DNA of 64,000 nt. Source: Bolinopsis microptera (Eukaryota > Ctenophora > Tentaculata > Lobata > Bolinopsidae). The notes beneath the pieces are model-generated. The model saw only the letters and a program-made list of their open reading frames with translations, ran no database searches and was not told the origin of the DNA. This document shows positions 10,786 to 21,845 of the stretch, piece after piece (position 1 is the stretch's first letter; every line of letters starts with the position of its first letter). Both the position numbers and the translations under genes were made by a program. The stretch lies in the NCBI RefSeq assembly GCF_026151205.1, contig NC_087074.1, positions 1,612,001 through 1,676,000 on the forward strand. The letters are read 5' to 3'.

Positions 10786-12568
10786 AACCAGACTTGGTAC
10801 TTGCTGGTGGTGTACCATATTTGTACCAGTAATTAACAAAACCTGGTAGTATTGCTCTAAGACCCATTTTCTGTTTAACAAATAGTGTTTCTAGATGGGA
10901 TTTGGCAGCAAAACCCCAGACGAGGGAGCAGTAATTAAGGTGAGACTGCACAAAGCTGTGATATATTTGTAAACGTGCTTCCAGAGGCAAATATTTTTTA
11001 AGTTTGTACATGACTCCAATGTATCTGGCCATTTTCATTTTCATGGCAGAAATATGTTGCGACCAGTTCAGTTTGTTATCTATTATAACACCTAAGAAAC
11101 GGGCTTCTGTTTTTCTTTCGATTGTGACACCAGAAATTACTACATCGCGATAAATGAGGTTTCTTTGTCGAGAAAAGATCATATAATTCGTTTTTTTAAG
11201 ATTTAGAGCTAATCCGTTGTTATCCACCCATTTAACTAAGACATCGCTAAGAATTTTGAGCTTATCATAAACCTCGTTTATATTTTCTCCTGTTAGGAAA
11301 ATGTTTGCATCATCTGCGTACATGATGAAATTAGCTATTTCTGATATTTGAGGAAGATCGTTTATGTAGATTATAAAAAGGAGAGGTCCCAAAATTGAAC
11401 CTTGGGGTACACCGTAAATAATTGGATTGGCTGAGGATTCAGAGGATCCAATTGATACAAACTGGTTTCTGTTCATAAGATATGATTTAAACCAGTTTAA
11501 AGCTAGACCTCTTATGCCATAGTGCTCGAGCTTATTCAGGAGTATGGAGTGATCCACAAGGTCAAAGGCTTTGCTAAAGTCAATCAAAAGGAGCAAAGTA
11601 ACTTGCTTTTTAGACATTGAATTGAGGATTCTGTCTTTAGCATTAAGAAGTGCATGTTCACAAGACCTACCTGGGCGGAAGCCGTATTGATTTTCACAAA
11701 GTATATTGTAGGTATCCAAGAAATTTATGACTCGATTGTGCATAAGCTTTTCGTAGACTTTTGAGAAAGTGGCAAGTAGAGATATCGGTCTGTAATTTTT
11801 GATGTCAGTTTTAGATCCACCTTTATGTACAGGAACTACTTTTGCCGTTTTCAAGGCTTGGGGAAAGACCCCTTGTTCGAACGAGCTGTTAACAACGTGG
11901 GCCAATACAGTGGTAAAATTGTGACAGCTGTTGGCAATTTTGAGTGGTTGGATTTTGGTGTCAAGAGTAGCTTTATTCTTAAATAGGTTAATAACGTCTT
12001 GAACTTCGGTAGTTGTGACTGGTTTTATGTAGATACTATTTGGAGAAGGGTTACGTAGTGTCCCCTGGGCCCCACCAGGATCGAAAGTGGTCCTACTACT
12101 AATTTCAGATTTAATTTTTGGAGCGATGTTTGAGAAGTGATCATTAAATTTTTCTGCTACTGCTGCCGGAGTGCTGACTTGTCCGTTTTCGTCCGACAGT
12201 TTTATCGATGTAGGTTTGGCTGGTTTCCTATTCAGAAGTCCGTTAATCATCTGCCACTGCTTCTTAGAATTATCTTTGTGTTGTTCAAAGAATTTTTTGT
12301 AGTGTATGTTTTTGGCTTTGTCAACGTGTTTGGTGCAAAACTTTTTCAAACGGTCATATTTTAGCTGGTTCCTATCAACTGGTTCCTTAACAAAATCATG
12401 ATATGCCTGATTTTTACGTTCTATAGCTTCTTCAAGCCAGGGCAGTATCCATGGTTTGGGATTAACACGTTCATTTTGTCTGCGCTCGGACTGTCTTTTT
12501 GTCGGGTAGGCAGCGTTATAAATCCTGTTGTAATTAGAATTAGAATTAGAATCAAATTTACACAGCAA
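10786..12568 (-). pseudogene. LINE reverse transcriptase, endonuclease lost, fused to downstream gene frame
   Basis: The open frame 12,568-10,436 encodes 710 residues. About 1-595 are LINE: a linker, then RT with NYRPISLLATFSKVYEKL, YGFRPGRSCEHAL, LIDFSKAFDLVDH, GVPQGSILGPLLF, catalytic MYADDANIF, RFLGVIIDNKLNW, and the C-terminal KQKMGLRAILPGF. Residues ~596-707 belong to the unrelated family gene at 9,557-10,785, and the last three codons of the open frame lie in its intron. The RT itself shows no stop or frameshift. The endonuclease half is absent, and the LINE C-terminus stops just after TPPASTKSGF. Whether the fusion is expressed cannot be seen. Confidence 0.85.
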
Positions 12569-12639
12569 TACAATAAGAATAAAAATAATTTAAGAAGCTT
12601 CAATCTGCTGTGCAGGACATTCAAGTCAGTCGAAAACTG

Positions 12640-12981
12640 TTAGCAGAACACCCTTCTAGGGACATAAGGATATAGTATGTAAAACATAATGAGTAATAAA
12701 TTAATGAGTGATAAAATAAGATATGATTTAACAGTGAACTGTGGGCATGAAGGTAACAATTAAGATTACATAGATGCCCACTTTGGGATTACGTTAGTAA
12801 TGTTATTTACAGTTATATACAGAGAAGTATAGAACAATAATAGATTGGCAATGATAACAAATGGGAACGAATAAAGGAGATGTTTAAAGTTCTATACTTC
12901 TGGAAAAACCTAGGTCATATATAACGCAGGGGGCCTTTCCACCCGACAAAAACTCCAGCACCATAAAATTTGTTTCAGTTG
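12640..12981. other. non-coding stretch
   Basis: AT-rich with no gene seen. It probably includes the 3' untranslated part of the neighbouring minus-strand LINE or its flank. Confidence 0.35.
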
Positions 12982-14847
12982 TCACATAGCTAGAGTGTAG
13001 AAATAGTCGAAACTATTGTTTATTTCATAGGATGAGACTCCTTGAATTACATCTGACATAAATTTAGATTTCATACATTGTGAGAATTTTACACTACATT
13101 CTATAGTCCTTATGTTCTCTGGAATTGTATTCCAACATTTTGCACCTAAATATGTAAAGGTTTTGTGTGTTCTGGATTTGTGAATATAAAGGTTGCACCT
13201 CTCAGCATCACGTGATCCTCCGGATACATAAGAAAATTTATCTGTGAATGATGATGGTGCAGCCTCATTAAGAATTTTATACATATACGTTGATAGATGG
13301 AGTTGTCTTCTTAAGTGTAAGGGTAACCACTTCATATTTCGATATACATTTACTGATGGTTCCTGCCAATGAACATCCAGAGCAATTTTTGCTACTTTCT
13401 TGTATAATATATCAAGAGAATTAAGTTTGGTTTTGGCAGCCCTACACCATATTATATCCAGGTAGTCAAATTGGGGGAGCATAAGAGCATTTACAAACAT
13501 TTTTCTATATTTCAGTGGAAGAAGATTTTTCGACCTGTATAATGCCCCTATTCTTTTAGCAATTTTTGATTTCACATAATCAATATGGTCTTGAAAGTTC
13601 AATAAATTGTCTATCATGAGACCTAAATATTTTTGAGATTTAGTTTCTTCTATAAATAGGCATTCTTTTTCCAAATCCAGAGGGATTGACAACGTGTCCA
13701 GATTAGGTGATCTATCAAATACAATGAATGAAGATTTTGCAGCATTTAGTCTTAGCTTGTTGATTCTAAGCCATTCATACACAATTTTCATATCCTTAAT
13801 TACATTCTCATATATGCCTCGGGAAATGTTATCAAAATATAGTGCACTATCATCTGCAAATAAGTAAACAGTAGATTGTGTGCAATTTCTACTGAGATCA
13901 TTTATGAATAAACTAAATAGAATTGGTCCTAATATGCTACCCTGTGGCACACCTGTTTTAACAGGGAGTGATGTGCTTACATTACCACGTATTTTGGTGT
14001 GTTGCTTTCTGTCCCCAAGGTAGCTTTTGAACCACTTTATGACAAAGCCATCAACTCCATAATACTTAAGTTTTTTTAATAAAATATTATGGCTTACTGT
14101 GTCAAAGGCCTTTTTGATATCTAAGAATACAATTGCAGGTTTCTTCTGTGATTCCTTAGACGTAAATATTTTATCAAATAGATTAAGCATTAGAAAAGTG
14201 GTGGAATGATCTTTTCTAAAACCATACTGATGGTTGGTAAGCAGTTTATTTGTTTCAACATACTCTGTAAGCTGTTGGTTAACAAAATATTCTATGCATT
14301 TTCCAAGTAGGGGGAGTATGGATATTGGCCGGTAGTTATTTGGATCATTAGGGTCACCAGTTTTAAGAATTGGAGTGACTGATGCAATTTTACATGCCAA
14401 CGGCATTGTTCCACTTTTCATACTAAGGTTTATAATATGAGCTACTGGATCGATGATTTGGGGAATAATATACTTATATATTTTAATGGGCATGATATCG
14501 TTAATCGATTTATCTGATGGTATACTGAGTATATATTCTTTTACTTGTTCAACAGTCACCTCTTCGAATACAGAGAGTTTACACTCTGTTGGAGGCGGCA
14601 TATATTCTAGGAAGTCGTCTGAATCCTTTTCCTTAATCGATTCTTGTATTATTGTACCAACTGTGGCAAAATGCAGGTTAACTCCGTTAACATTTAAGTT
14701 GCTTGGGGAAGAGCTACTTATTTTTCCAGGTAAGTTTGAAGCATGTTTGATAGTTTTCCAAATGCCTTTTAAATCGTTTTTTGCACTTTTCACAGTAAGG
14801 TCCTGAACAATATTTGTACGTCTGTTTTCTTTGGATAATTTTGTCAC
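12982..14847 (-). pseudogene. LINE ORF2, reverse transcriptase part
   Basis: About 620 codons open. The frame has linker, PNNYRPISILPLLGKCIEY, YGFRKDHSTT, IVFLDIKKAFDTVSHN, GVPQGSILGPILF and catalytic FADDSALYF, then KYLGLMIDNLLNFQDH and the C-terminal LPQFDYLDIIWCRAAK block. It overlaps the endonuclease frame (14,714-16,189) in a different register, so ORF2 of this element is broken near 14,850. Compared with the intact element at 28.5 kb, the linker between endonuclease and RT also looks short. All catalytic residues are present. The apparent start is an alternative codon, so there is no real initiation here. Confidence 0.85.
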
Positions 14848-16189
14848 AGTTTCTTTGGGGACGATAGTTATCCCACGAAGTAGAGCATTTCTTGTAAGCC
14901 GAATTTAAACAATCAAACTGCTGGTTAGCATCAGGGGTATTTGTTAGTATTACAGACCAATTTTCTTCCATTATTAAATCTCTAAATTTATGGTTGTTGG
15001 CCTCATTAAAACTACGTACGTTGGTTTGTGTTGGATTTTGATTATAAGATGCGGAGCGGTAACTGCTGGTGGATGTATTATCAAGATTAATTGTTGTAAC
15101 TATCGCTAAGTGATCCGACAGATCTGTCGTTAATACGTTGCAGCTTATTGTATCTTCAAGATTGTTCGTGTAGATATGATCAATAAGCGTGGCACTGTGG
15201 TCTGTTATGCGAGTTGGACGTGATACAATTTGGATGAAACCGTAAGAGGATGCAATATCTATAATGCTTTGACATGCCTGGTTGCTACTGTGCTTCAGTA
15301 AATTTAGATTAAAATCTCCATGTAACGTCATATGTTTGCGAGAGTGTCTTCCCAGGTTGTGAAGCGTACTTTTAAAAATTTCAAGAAATGCTTCAGGTTT
15401 TCTAGCGGGAGAGCGATAAACATTTCCAATTATCTTTGTTCTATTATATCCTTTACACTGGTGGATCTTGATAAATTGAAATTCGCCGCTAGTATTTGAG
15501 GGTTCAGGGTTGGGATTGAAAACATCAATTTTATCAGAGTCAGCTACACGTTTGTGTATGTATATGGCAAGCCCCCCACCTTTACCCGATGTGCGGATGG
15601 GATCTTGGATATACGGTTCATGGAATCCATTTAATGTGATGTCGTTTATTCCGTTAGGCAATTTTTCTAGTGTGCAGTTAGTTTCGTTAAAACACAATAC
15701 ATCATACTTATCATACATTTCTATATCTTCTCGTAGTTGATCAATATTTTTGAAAAGGGATCTGATATTCATGGAAAATGTTTTAAGTTGAGAGGATGTC
15801 GACCTTTTTATGTTACGTTGCTGTTTATACTGACAGTGAGTTAGGAAAGCCGAAATGTCACTCCATGTTGAATCATGGTGTTCTTCATTGGTCATGGCGT
15901 CTCCAATAAGATTACATCGACTATTTTGAGCGTATGGATTATAAATAGCGCAATTAAGCTTATTGTAGTCATCGTAAATTTCATAGTAAGTCGCGTAAAA
16001 TCCAGGAATAAGACTTTCACAACAGCTTGTACAACCTAAATTTTCCTTAAAACATTTGACGTGGACGTTGTTTTGGCACCATGAACAGCTGCGGATGTTT
16101 TTGGAAGAATAACACCAGCCGCTACAGCTACCACATTTTATTTTGATTTTATGACCAGAAGTATCAGTAACATTTCCATTCGCTGCCAT
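14714..16189 (-). pseudogene. LINE ORF2, N-terminal zinc finger and endonuclease part
   Basis: 491 codons starting with MAANGNVTD. A Cys-rich N-terminus (residues 19-58: CGSC, CSWC, H.KCF, CTSCC) resembles a PHD-type finger, as in the plus-strand LINE at 28,520. An APE-like endonuclease follows: SMNIRSL, CFNET (catalytic Glu), GNVYRSP, GDFNLNLL (Asp/Asn), LIDHIYTN and LSDHLAI (catalytic His). The last ~45 residues are out of register with the following RT frame. With 12,982-14,847 this forms one minus-strand LINE that lost ORF2 continuity by a frameshift, probably with a deletion. Confidence 0.85.
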
Positions 16190-16929
16190 TTTAAGTTTAC
16201 TCTTATGCTTGTGGAGGAATTAGAGAATAAAAAATGTATAAATTTATAAATAACGTAAAATATATCTATACTAGTGCAAATCAGATTCTTTCACGAGAAC
16301 CGGAGGTCCTGTATGCTACAGAATCGTGATCTGAGTCTTATCTACTTATTTGTTAAAAATATTCGCTAAATCAAATGTTACAATATAGTGCCCTTATCTC
16401 GATTTTCGGGCTTATCAGTATGATAATATGACTTTACCTAAAGTGTATATTAAGTCGTTGTGATTTGTATGTGTGAAATTGTTTCGTTGTGTAGTTTTGT
16501 GTGGTGATTTTTGCTATTTAGTTGTTTGTGAAGTTTTCGAAAATACTGTTGCACTGAACTTTGACTGAGGAAACGTGCTTGATGCTGATTTACCAGAGAA
16601 GCTTCTATAATTATTAAATAAAATGTGCACAGTTTTGTTTGGTAATGTGAAAATGTTTTAGGAAATGTATGGTGGGATGATAAGAGACAAAAATGCTTGA
16701 TAGTTAAAGAATGTTCATCAGTTCATCTGATAAGCTTAAGAAGATAAGCATTTTCGACCAATCAGATCATTTCTTCAAAAATCGATCGTGGTAGCAATCA
16801 AATGATGAATTTGGATGAGGAGTGAGGATGTACTGAAAAAGATATGAAAATACTTGACGATATGCTTAATTTAAGGGCTTGACAGAAAAGGTTGATTTTT
16901 ATATAATTAATTCATTTATGGATTAGTGC
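16190..16929. other. non-coding stretch
   Basis: AT-rich. No gene or clear repeat was seen between the LINE 5' end and the AlkB-SGNH gene 3' end. Confidence 0.4.
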
Positions 16930-18069
16930 TCAACCACGGTGATATCTGAAAGGACTGTTAGGCTCATGGTGGTAGAGCCACGCACAGTTCCTGTGGCGTG
17001 GCAGTTCTGATCCACATAACTTGCCAACGCAGTTGACAAGTTCATATGCAACAGCCCTTCTGACATCGTGATGTAAATGGATGCCATGCTTATCATTGCG
17101 GTCCCATACGTAGTATGAATGAACCCGCTTGATAACGGCATGGGCATCGTAAAATGTCAGATTGGGAATCACCCTGGCGAGATTCACCATACATAGATTA
17201 AAATCATCAATTTCTCTGTTCAACCAACCAATTCTAGTTAAAGACAAAGCACAAAAAACAAACTGTGTGCTTTTGTTGCTCTTACAGCTTTCGACAAGGC
17301 GGGGACAAAAGTTATCAGCCAGACTCTTGGCAGATTTTCCATACCGTGAAAGATCGTTTATGCCACATGAGATGATCACAGTTTTGGCATGTTTGAGGTC
17401 ATGATCCAAAGAGTCTATGAGCTGGTAGTTCAAACGCTTCTGACAGCGGTGGCCGGGTATCTGATCGAACAACCATTCAGGTGTTTCACGATGAATAGAG
17501 TCATGTATGAATAGGACCCTGGAGTGACGAGACTGAGAGGAGGAGTTCTGAGCTGGAGGGGCAACAGGTGGTATCCGATGGAGAGCTGGAGGTGCAGGCA
17601 CAGTGCATGACTCTTGTTGTTTCAGTTTGCGGAAAGTCAGTGAAATGCGTGGAAACCTTACCGAGATATCGCGGTCAATGCCGTGGCGCCAGTTGTCCTG
17701 ATCTGCTCGTGACATGACGTAAAGTGAACCGTGCTCAAGTGGAATGTTATGCTCGACAAAGGGGCCTACTGTACTTGATATCCTAAGGTTTCTAGGTGCT
17801 CCAATCGACACTGTATAAATTTGACTATCCTCCATTATGCTAGGTTCGCTGTCATTATGCATCGGTATGCCGACCGATCCGTCCTTGTATAAAGTGCAAA
17901 GGCAAGTGTAGTTCGCTGGGGTTATGTCAGCGTCCAGTTTTTGCAGTTGCTCGTACACATGTTCCAGAGTGGGTGGAAGTGGCCCAACAGAGACAGGATG
18001 TGAGGTTCTGCCGTACGTGTAGGGGACGGAGCCATAATAAGTTGTGATACGGCCTCCAGGGTGGTGCAT
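16930..18069 (-). CDS. AlkB-like 2OG-Fe(II) dioxygenase joined to SGNH esterase-like domain
   Basis: The frame is open from 18,198, but the first ~40 codons read through CGGACAAAAA repeats, so I take the Met at 18,069. Numbering below is from 18,198. Residues ~45-190 form an AlkB-type double-stranded beta helix: RITTYYGSVPYTY, iron ligands H114-x-D116 (MHNDSE) and H172 (NWRHGI), and RISLTFR (R184, R190) for 2-oxoglutarate. After a Pro/Ser linker, residues ~227-395 look SGNH-like: FIHDSIHR (nucleophile S234), SCGINDL (block III), and HGIHLHHD near 371-378, where the usual Asp of DxxH is His. AlkB proteins demethylate alkylated nucleic acids; SGNH enzymes are esterases. The pairing suggests either a retroelement ORF1-like protein or a nucleic-acid-modifying host gene. 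No intron was seen. Confidence 0.75.
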   Translation of the reverse strand: MHHPGGRITTYYGSVPYTYGRTSHPVSVGPLPPTLEHVYEQLQKLDADITPANYTCLCTLYKDGSVGIPMHNDSEPSIMEDSQIYTVSIGAPRNLRISSTVGPFVEHNIPLEHGSLYVMSRADQDNWRHGIDRDISVRFPRISLTFRKLKQQESCTVPAPPALHRIPPVAPPAQNSSSQSRHSRVLFIHDSIHRETPEWLFDQIPGHRCQKRLNYQLIDSLDHDLKHAKTVIISCGINDLSRYGKSAKSLADNFCPRLVESCKSNKSTQFVFCALSLTRIGWLNREIDDFNLCMVNLARVIPNLTFYDAHAVIKRVHSYYVWDRNDKHGIHLHHDVRRAVAYELVNCVGKLCGSELPRHRNCAWLYHHEPNSPFRYHRG

Positions 18070-18104
18070 GTCAAAGTTTAGCTCACTTGAAACTTTATCA
18101 AAAG

Positions 18105-18190
18105 TTAACTCAAAACGGACAAACTCAAAACGGACAAAAAATAAAGCGGACAAAAACGGACAAAAACGGACAAAAAATAACAAAAATTGA
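18105..18190. repeat. CGGACAAAAA minisatellite, left block
   Basis: Repeats of AAAACGGACAAA, with the spacer AATAAAGCGGAC, followed by AACATTTAGATGCTTCCTCC leading into the TCC tract. The same order recurs at 18,940-19,020. Read on the minus strand it forms the Phe/Val/Arg-rich head of the AlkB-SGNH frame. Confidence 0.8.
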
Positions 18191-18201
18191 AATAACATTT
18201 A

Positions 18202-18203
<2 letters not shown>

Positions 18204-18233
<30 letters not shown>

Positions 18234-21200
18234 CTCCTCCTCCTCCTCCTCCTCCTCCTTCTCCTCCTCCTCCTCCTCCTCCTCCTCCTCCTCCTCCTCC
18301 TCCTCTTCCACCTTCTCCTCCTCCTCCTCCTCAGCCATCCTCCTCAGCCATCCTCCTCAGTCCTCCTCAGTCCTCCTCAGTCCTCCTCAGTCCTCCTCAG
18401 TCCTCCTCCTCTGCAGTCCTCATCATCCTCCTCAGTCCTCCTCCTCCTGGGTCCTCCTCCTCCTCTTCATCCTCCTCCTCTTCCTCCTCAGTCCTCAGTC
18501 CTTCTCCTTAGTCCTCCTCCTCATCCTTTTCGTCAGTACTCCTCCTCCTCAGTCCTCCCCCAGTCCCCCTCCTCCTCCTATTCAGTCCTCCTCCTCCTCC
18601 TCCTCAGTTCTCCTCCTTCTCATTCCTCCTTCTGAGTCCTCCTCATTCCTCCTTCTGAGTCCTCCTCTTCCTCCTCTTTCTCCTGAGTCCTCCTCCTGGG
18701 TCCTCTTTCTCCTCCTCCTTCTCAGTCCTCCTCCTCCTCCCTCTCAGTCATCCTCCTCAGTCATCCTCCTCAGCCATCCTCCTCAGCCATCCTCTTCAGC
18801 GATCCTCCTCAGTACTCCTCAGTCCTCCTCCTTCTCAGTCCTCCTCAGTCCTCCTCCTCAGTCATCCTTCTCCTCCTCCTCCTCCAGGGGGGATCCTGTT
18901 TTTTATCCGTTTTTTCCGTTCGGAACCCTATATTATCAAAACGGACAAAAAATAGAGCGGACAAAAACGGACAAAAACGGACAAAAAATAACAAAAATGG
19001 AAATAATATTTAGATGCTTCCTCCTCCTCCTCAGTCTTCCTCAGTCATCCTCCTGAGTCCTCCTCCTGGGTCCTCCTCCTGGGACCTCCTCCTCTTGGGT
19101 CCACCTCCTCTTCATCCTCCTCCTCTTCCTCCTCAGTCCTCAGTTCTCCTCCTCAGCTCAGTCCTCCTCCTCAGTCCTCCTCCTCATCCTTTTCCTCAGT
19201 CCTCCTCCTCAGTCCTGCCCAGTCCCCCTCCTCCTCCTATTCACTCCTCCTCCTCCTCCTCCTCCTCCTCCTCCTCCTCCTCCTCAGTCCTCCTCCTCAG
19301 TCCTCCTCCTCCTCAGTCCTCCTCCTTCTCAGTCCTCCTCCTCCTCAGTCATCCTCCTCAGTCCTTCTCCTCCTCAGTCCTTCTCCTCTTCCTCCTCCTC
19401 CTCCTCAGTCTTCCTCATATTCCTCAGTCCTCCCCCAGTCACCCTCCTTCTCAGTCCTCCCCCAGTCACCCTCCTCCTCATCCTCATCCTCCTCATCAGT
19501 CCTCCTTCGCCTTCTCAGTCCTCCTCTTCAGTCCTCCTCCTCCTTTTCCTGGTTCCTCCTCCTCAGTCCGCATTCTCCTCCTCAGTCCTTCTCAGTCCTT
19601 TCCCCAGTCACCCTCCTCCTCATCCTCCTCATCAGTTCTCCTTCTCCTTAGTCCTCCTCCTCAGTCCTCCTCCTCCTCCTCCTGGGTTCTCCTCCTGGAT
19701 CCCTCTTCTCCTCCTCAGTCCTTCTCCTCCTCCTCAGTTATCCTCCTCCTCCTCCTTCTCCTCCTGGGTCCTCCTCCTTCTGCTCACCAGTCCTCCTCCT
19801 CACTCCTCAGTCCTCCTCATCCTCTTCATCCGCTTACTTCTCCTCCTCATCAGTCCTCATCAGTCCTCCTCCTCCCAAGTCATCCTCCTCCTCCTGGGGC
19901 CTTTTCCTGTGTCCTCCTCCTCCTGGGTCCTCCTCCTCAGTCCTCCTCCTCTTCCTTCTCCTCAGTCCTTCTCCTCCTCAGTCCTTCTCCTCTTCCTCCT
20001 CCTCAGTCTTCCTCCTCCTCAATCCTTTCCCCAGTCACCCTCCTCCTCATCCTCATCCTCCTCATCAGTCCTCCTTCTCCTTCTCAGTCCTCCTTCTCAG
20101 TCCTCCTCCTCCTCTTCTTCCTGGTTCCTCCTCCTGGGTCCTCCTTCTCCTCCTCAGTCCTCCTCCTCTTCCTCCTCCTCCTGGGTCCTCCTGATCCTCC
20201 TCAGTCTTCTTTCTCCTTCTACTCCTCAGTCCTCCTCCCCCTCAATCCTCCTCTTCCTCCTAAGTCCTCCCCTCCTCAGTCCTCCTAAGTCCTCCCATTC
20301 TCAGTCCTCCTCCTCATCAGTCCTCTTCACCAGTCCTCCTCCTCAGTCCTCCTTATCCTCATCCTTCATCTCCTTCCTTCATCTCCTTTCTCCTCCTCAT
20401 CCTCCTCATACACCTCCTCCTCATCAGTCCTCCTCCTCACTGCTCACTCCTTCTCCTCCTCCTCCTCCTCCTCCTCCTCCTCCTCCTCCTCGTCCTTAGT
20501 CCTCTTTATCAGTCCTCATCAGTCCTCATCAGTCCTCCTCCTCCCCAGTCCTCCTTTTGGGGCCTTTTCCTGGGTCCTCCTCCTGGGTCCTCCTCCTCTT
20601 GGGTCCTCCTCCTCTTGGGTCCTCCTCCTCATCCTTCTCCTTAGTCCTCCTCCTCCTCAGTCCTCCTCTTGAGTCCTTCTTCTCCTCCTCCTCCTATTCA
20701 TTCCTCCTCCTCAGTTCTCCTTCTCAGTCTCACTCCTCCTTCTCAGTCCTCCTCCTCCTCTTCTTCCTGGTTCCTCCTCTTGGGTCCTCCTTCTCCTCCT
20801 CAGTCCTCCTCCTCTTCCTGGGTCCTCCTGATCCTCCTCAGTCTTCTTCCTCCTTCTACTCCTCAGTCCTCCTCCTGCTCAATCCTCCTCTTCCTTCTAA
20901 GTCCTCCCCTCCTCAGTCCTCCTAAGTCCTCCCCTTCTCAGTCCTCCTCCTCATCAGTCCTCTTCACCAGTCCTCCTCCTCAGTCCTCCTTATCCTCATC
21001 CTTTATCTCCTTTCTCCTCCTCATCCTCCTCATACACCTCCTTCTCCTCATCAGTCCTCCTCCTCACTCCTCAGTCCTTCTCCTCCTCCTCCTCCTCCTC
21101 GTCCTTAGTCCTCTTTATCAGTCCTCATCAGTCCTCATCGGTCCTCCTCCTCCCCAGTCCTCCTCATGGGGCCTTTTCCTGGGTCCTCCTCCTCTTGGGT

Positions 21201-21365
21201 CCTCCTCCTCTTGAGTCCTTCTTCTCCTCCTCCTATTCATTCCTCCTCCTCAGTTCTCCTTCTCAGTCTCACTCCTCCTCAGCCCCCCTCCTCTCCCTCC
21301 TCAGTCCCTCCTCAGTCCCCCTCCTCAGTCCCCCCTCCTCCTTTTCCTCTCTTTCATCTCTCAAT
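18204..21365 (+). repeat. 3.2 kb polypyrimidine tract, TCC/CTCAGTCC repeats
   Basis: The plus strand is almost pure T/C apart from AG steps in CTCAGT and occasional GGG. Units are TCC, TCCTCAG and TCCTCCTGGG. It is broken near 18,890-19,010 by a second CGGACAAAAA block. Higher-order duplication is visible: 20,296-20,540 recurs near 20,939-21,150 (about 610-640 bp apart). Long Pro/Ser/Leu open frames on both strands are products of the repeat, not genes. Confidence 0.9.
18935..19018. repeat. CGGACAAAAA minisatellite, middle block
   Basis: It has the same order as 18,105-18,204: AAAACGGAC units, an AATAGAGCGGAC spacer, then TTTAGATGCTTCCTCC. This shows that the minisatellite and the start of the TCC tract were duplicated together. 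Confidence 0.75.
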
Positions 21366-21670
21366 AATTTGTTCAATTTATAATTATTGTTGGTGTTATT
21401 GTTAACATAATTTATTGTTATATACTAAAATGTTTTTAAGCGCATTTGAGTCTGGCTCAAAATGTGCTCAAGAATCTTTGTGTTTAACAAAGTTTTACTC
21501 TCCAGTAATAAAACTTTTCATCCCTTTTTATGTTATTAAAAAATGTGTAGACTATTCTTTGTGCCTAATTGAAGATTAAAAGTTTGAGAAAGGACCATGG
21601 TCATTAACCGGGCTACCCATTTCTGCAGATAGCCTGTTACAAATTGTGGAGAAAATTTAAATCAAAAGTT
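21366..21670. other. short non-coding spacer
   Basis: AT-rich sequence between the polypyrimidine tract and the palindromic CGGACAAAAA block. No feature recognised. Confidence 0.35.
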
Positions 21671-21675
21671 ACAAT

Positions 21676-21775
21676 TTTTGTCCGTTTTTGTCCGTTTTTG
21701 TCCGTTTGGCAGCTATATTTTCAAAACGGACAAAAATTAACGGACAAAAACGGACAAAAACGGACAAAAAATAAC
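21676..21775. repeat. palindromic CGGACAAAAA block
   Basis: Three TTTTTGTCCG units, a short centre (GGCAGCTATATTTTC), then four ACGGACAAAAA units form an imperfect hairpin of about 95 bp. It is followed at about 21,780 by a run of roughly 15 C. Confidence 0.8.
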
Positions 21776-21845
21776 ATGAGCCCCCCCCCCCCCCCGAGGT
21801 ACAATCAATAATCCATGAGGTTTTATCACTAGTTCCAGACCATAA

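Noticed and set aside
18087-21405. Pro/Ser/Leu-rich and Glu-rich proteins of up to 424 codons
   Set aside because: They are translations of the TCC microsatellite in several frames on both strands.
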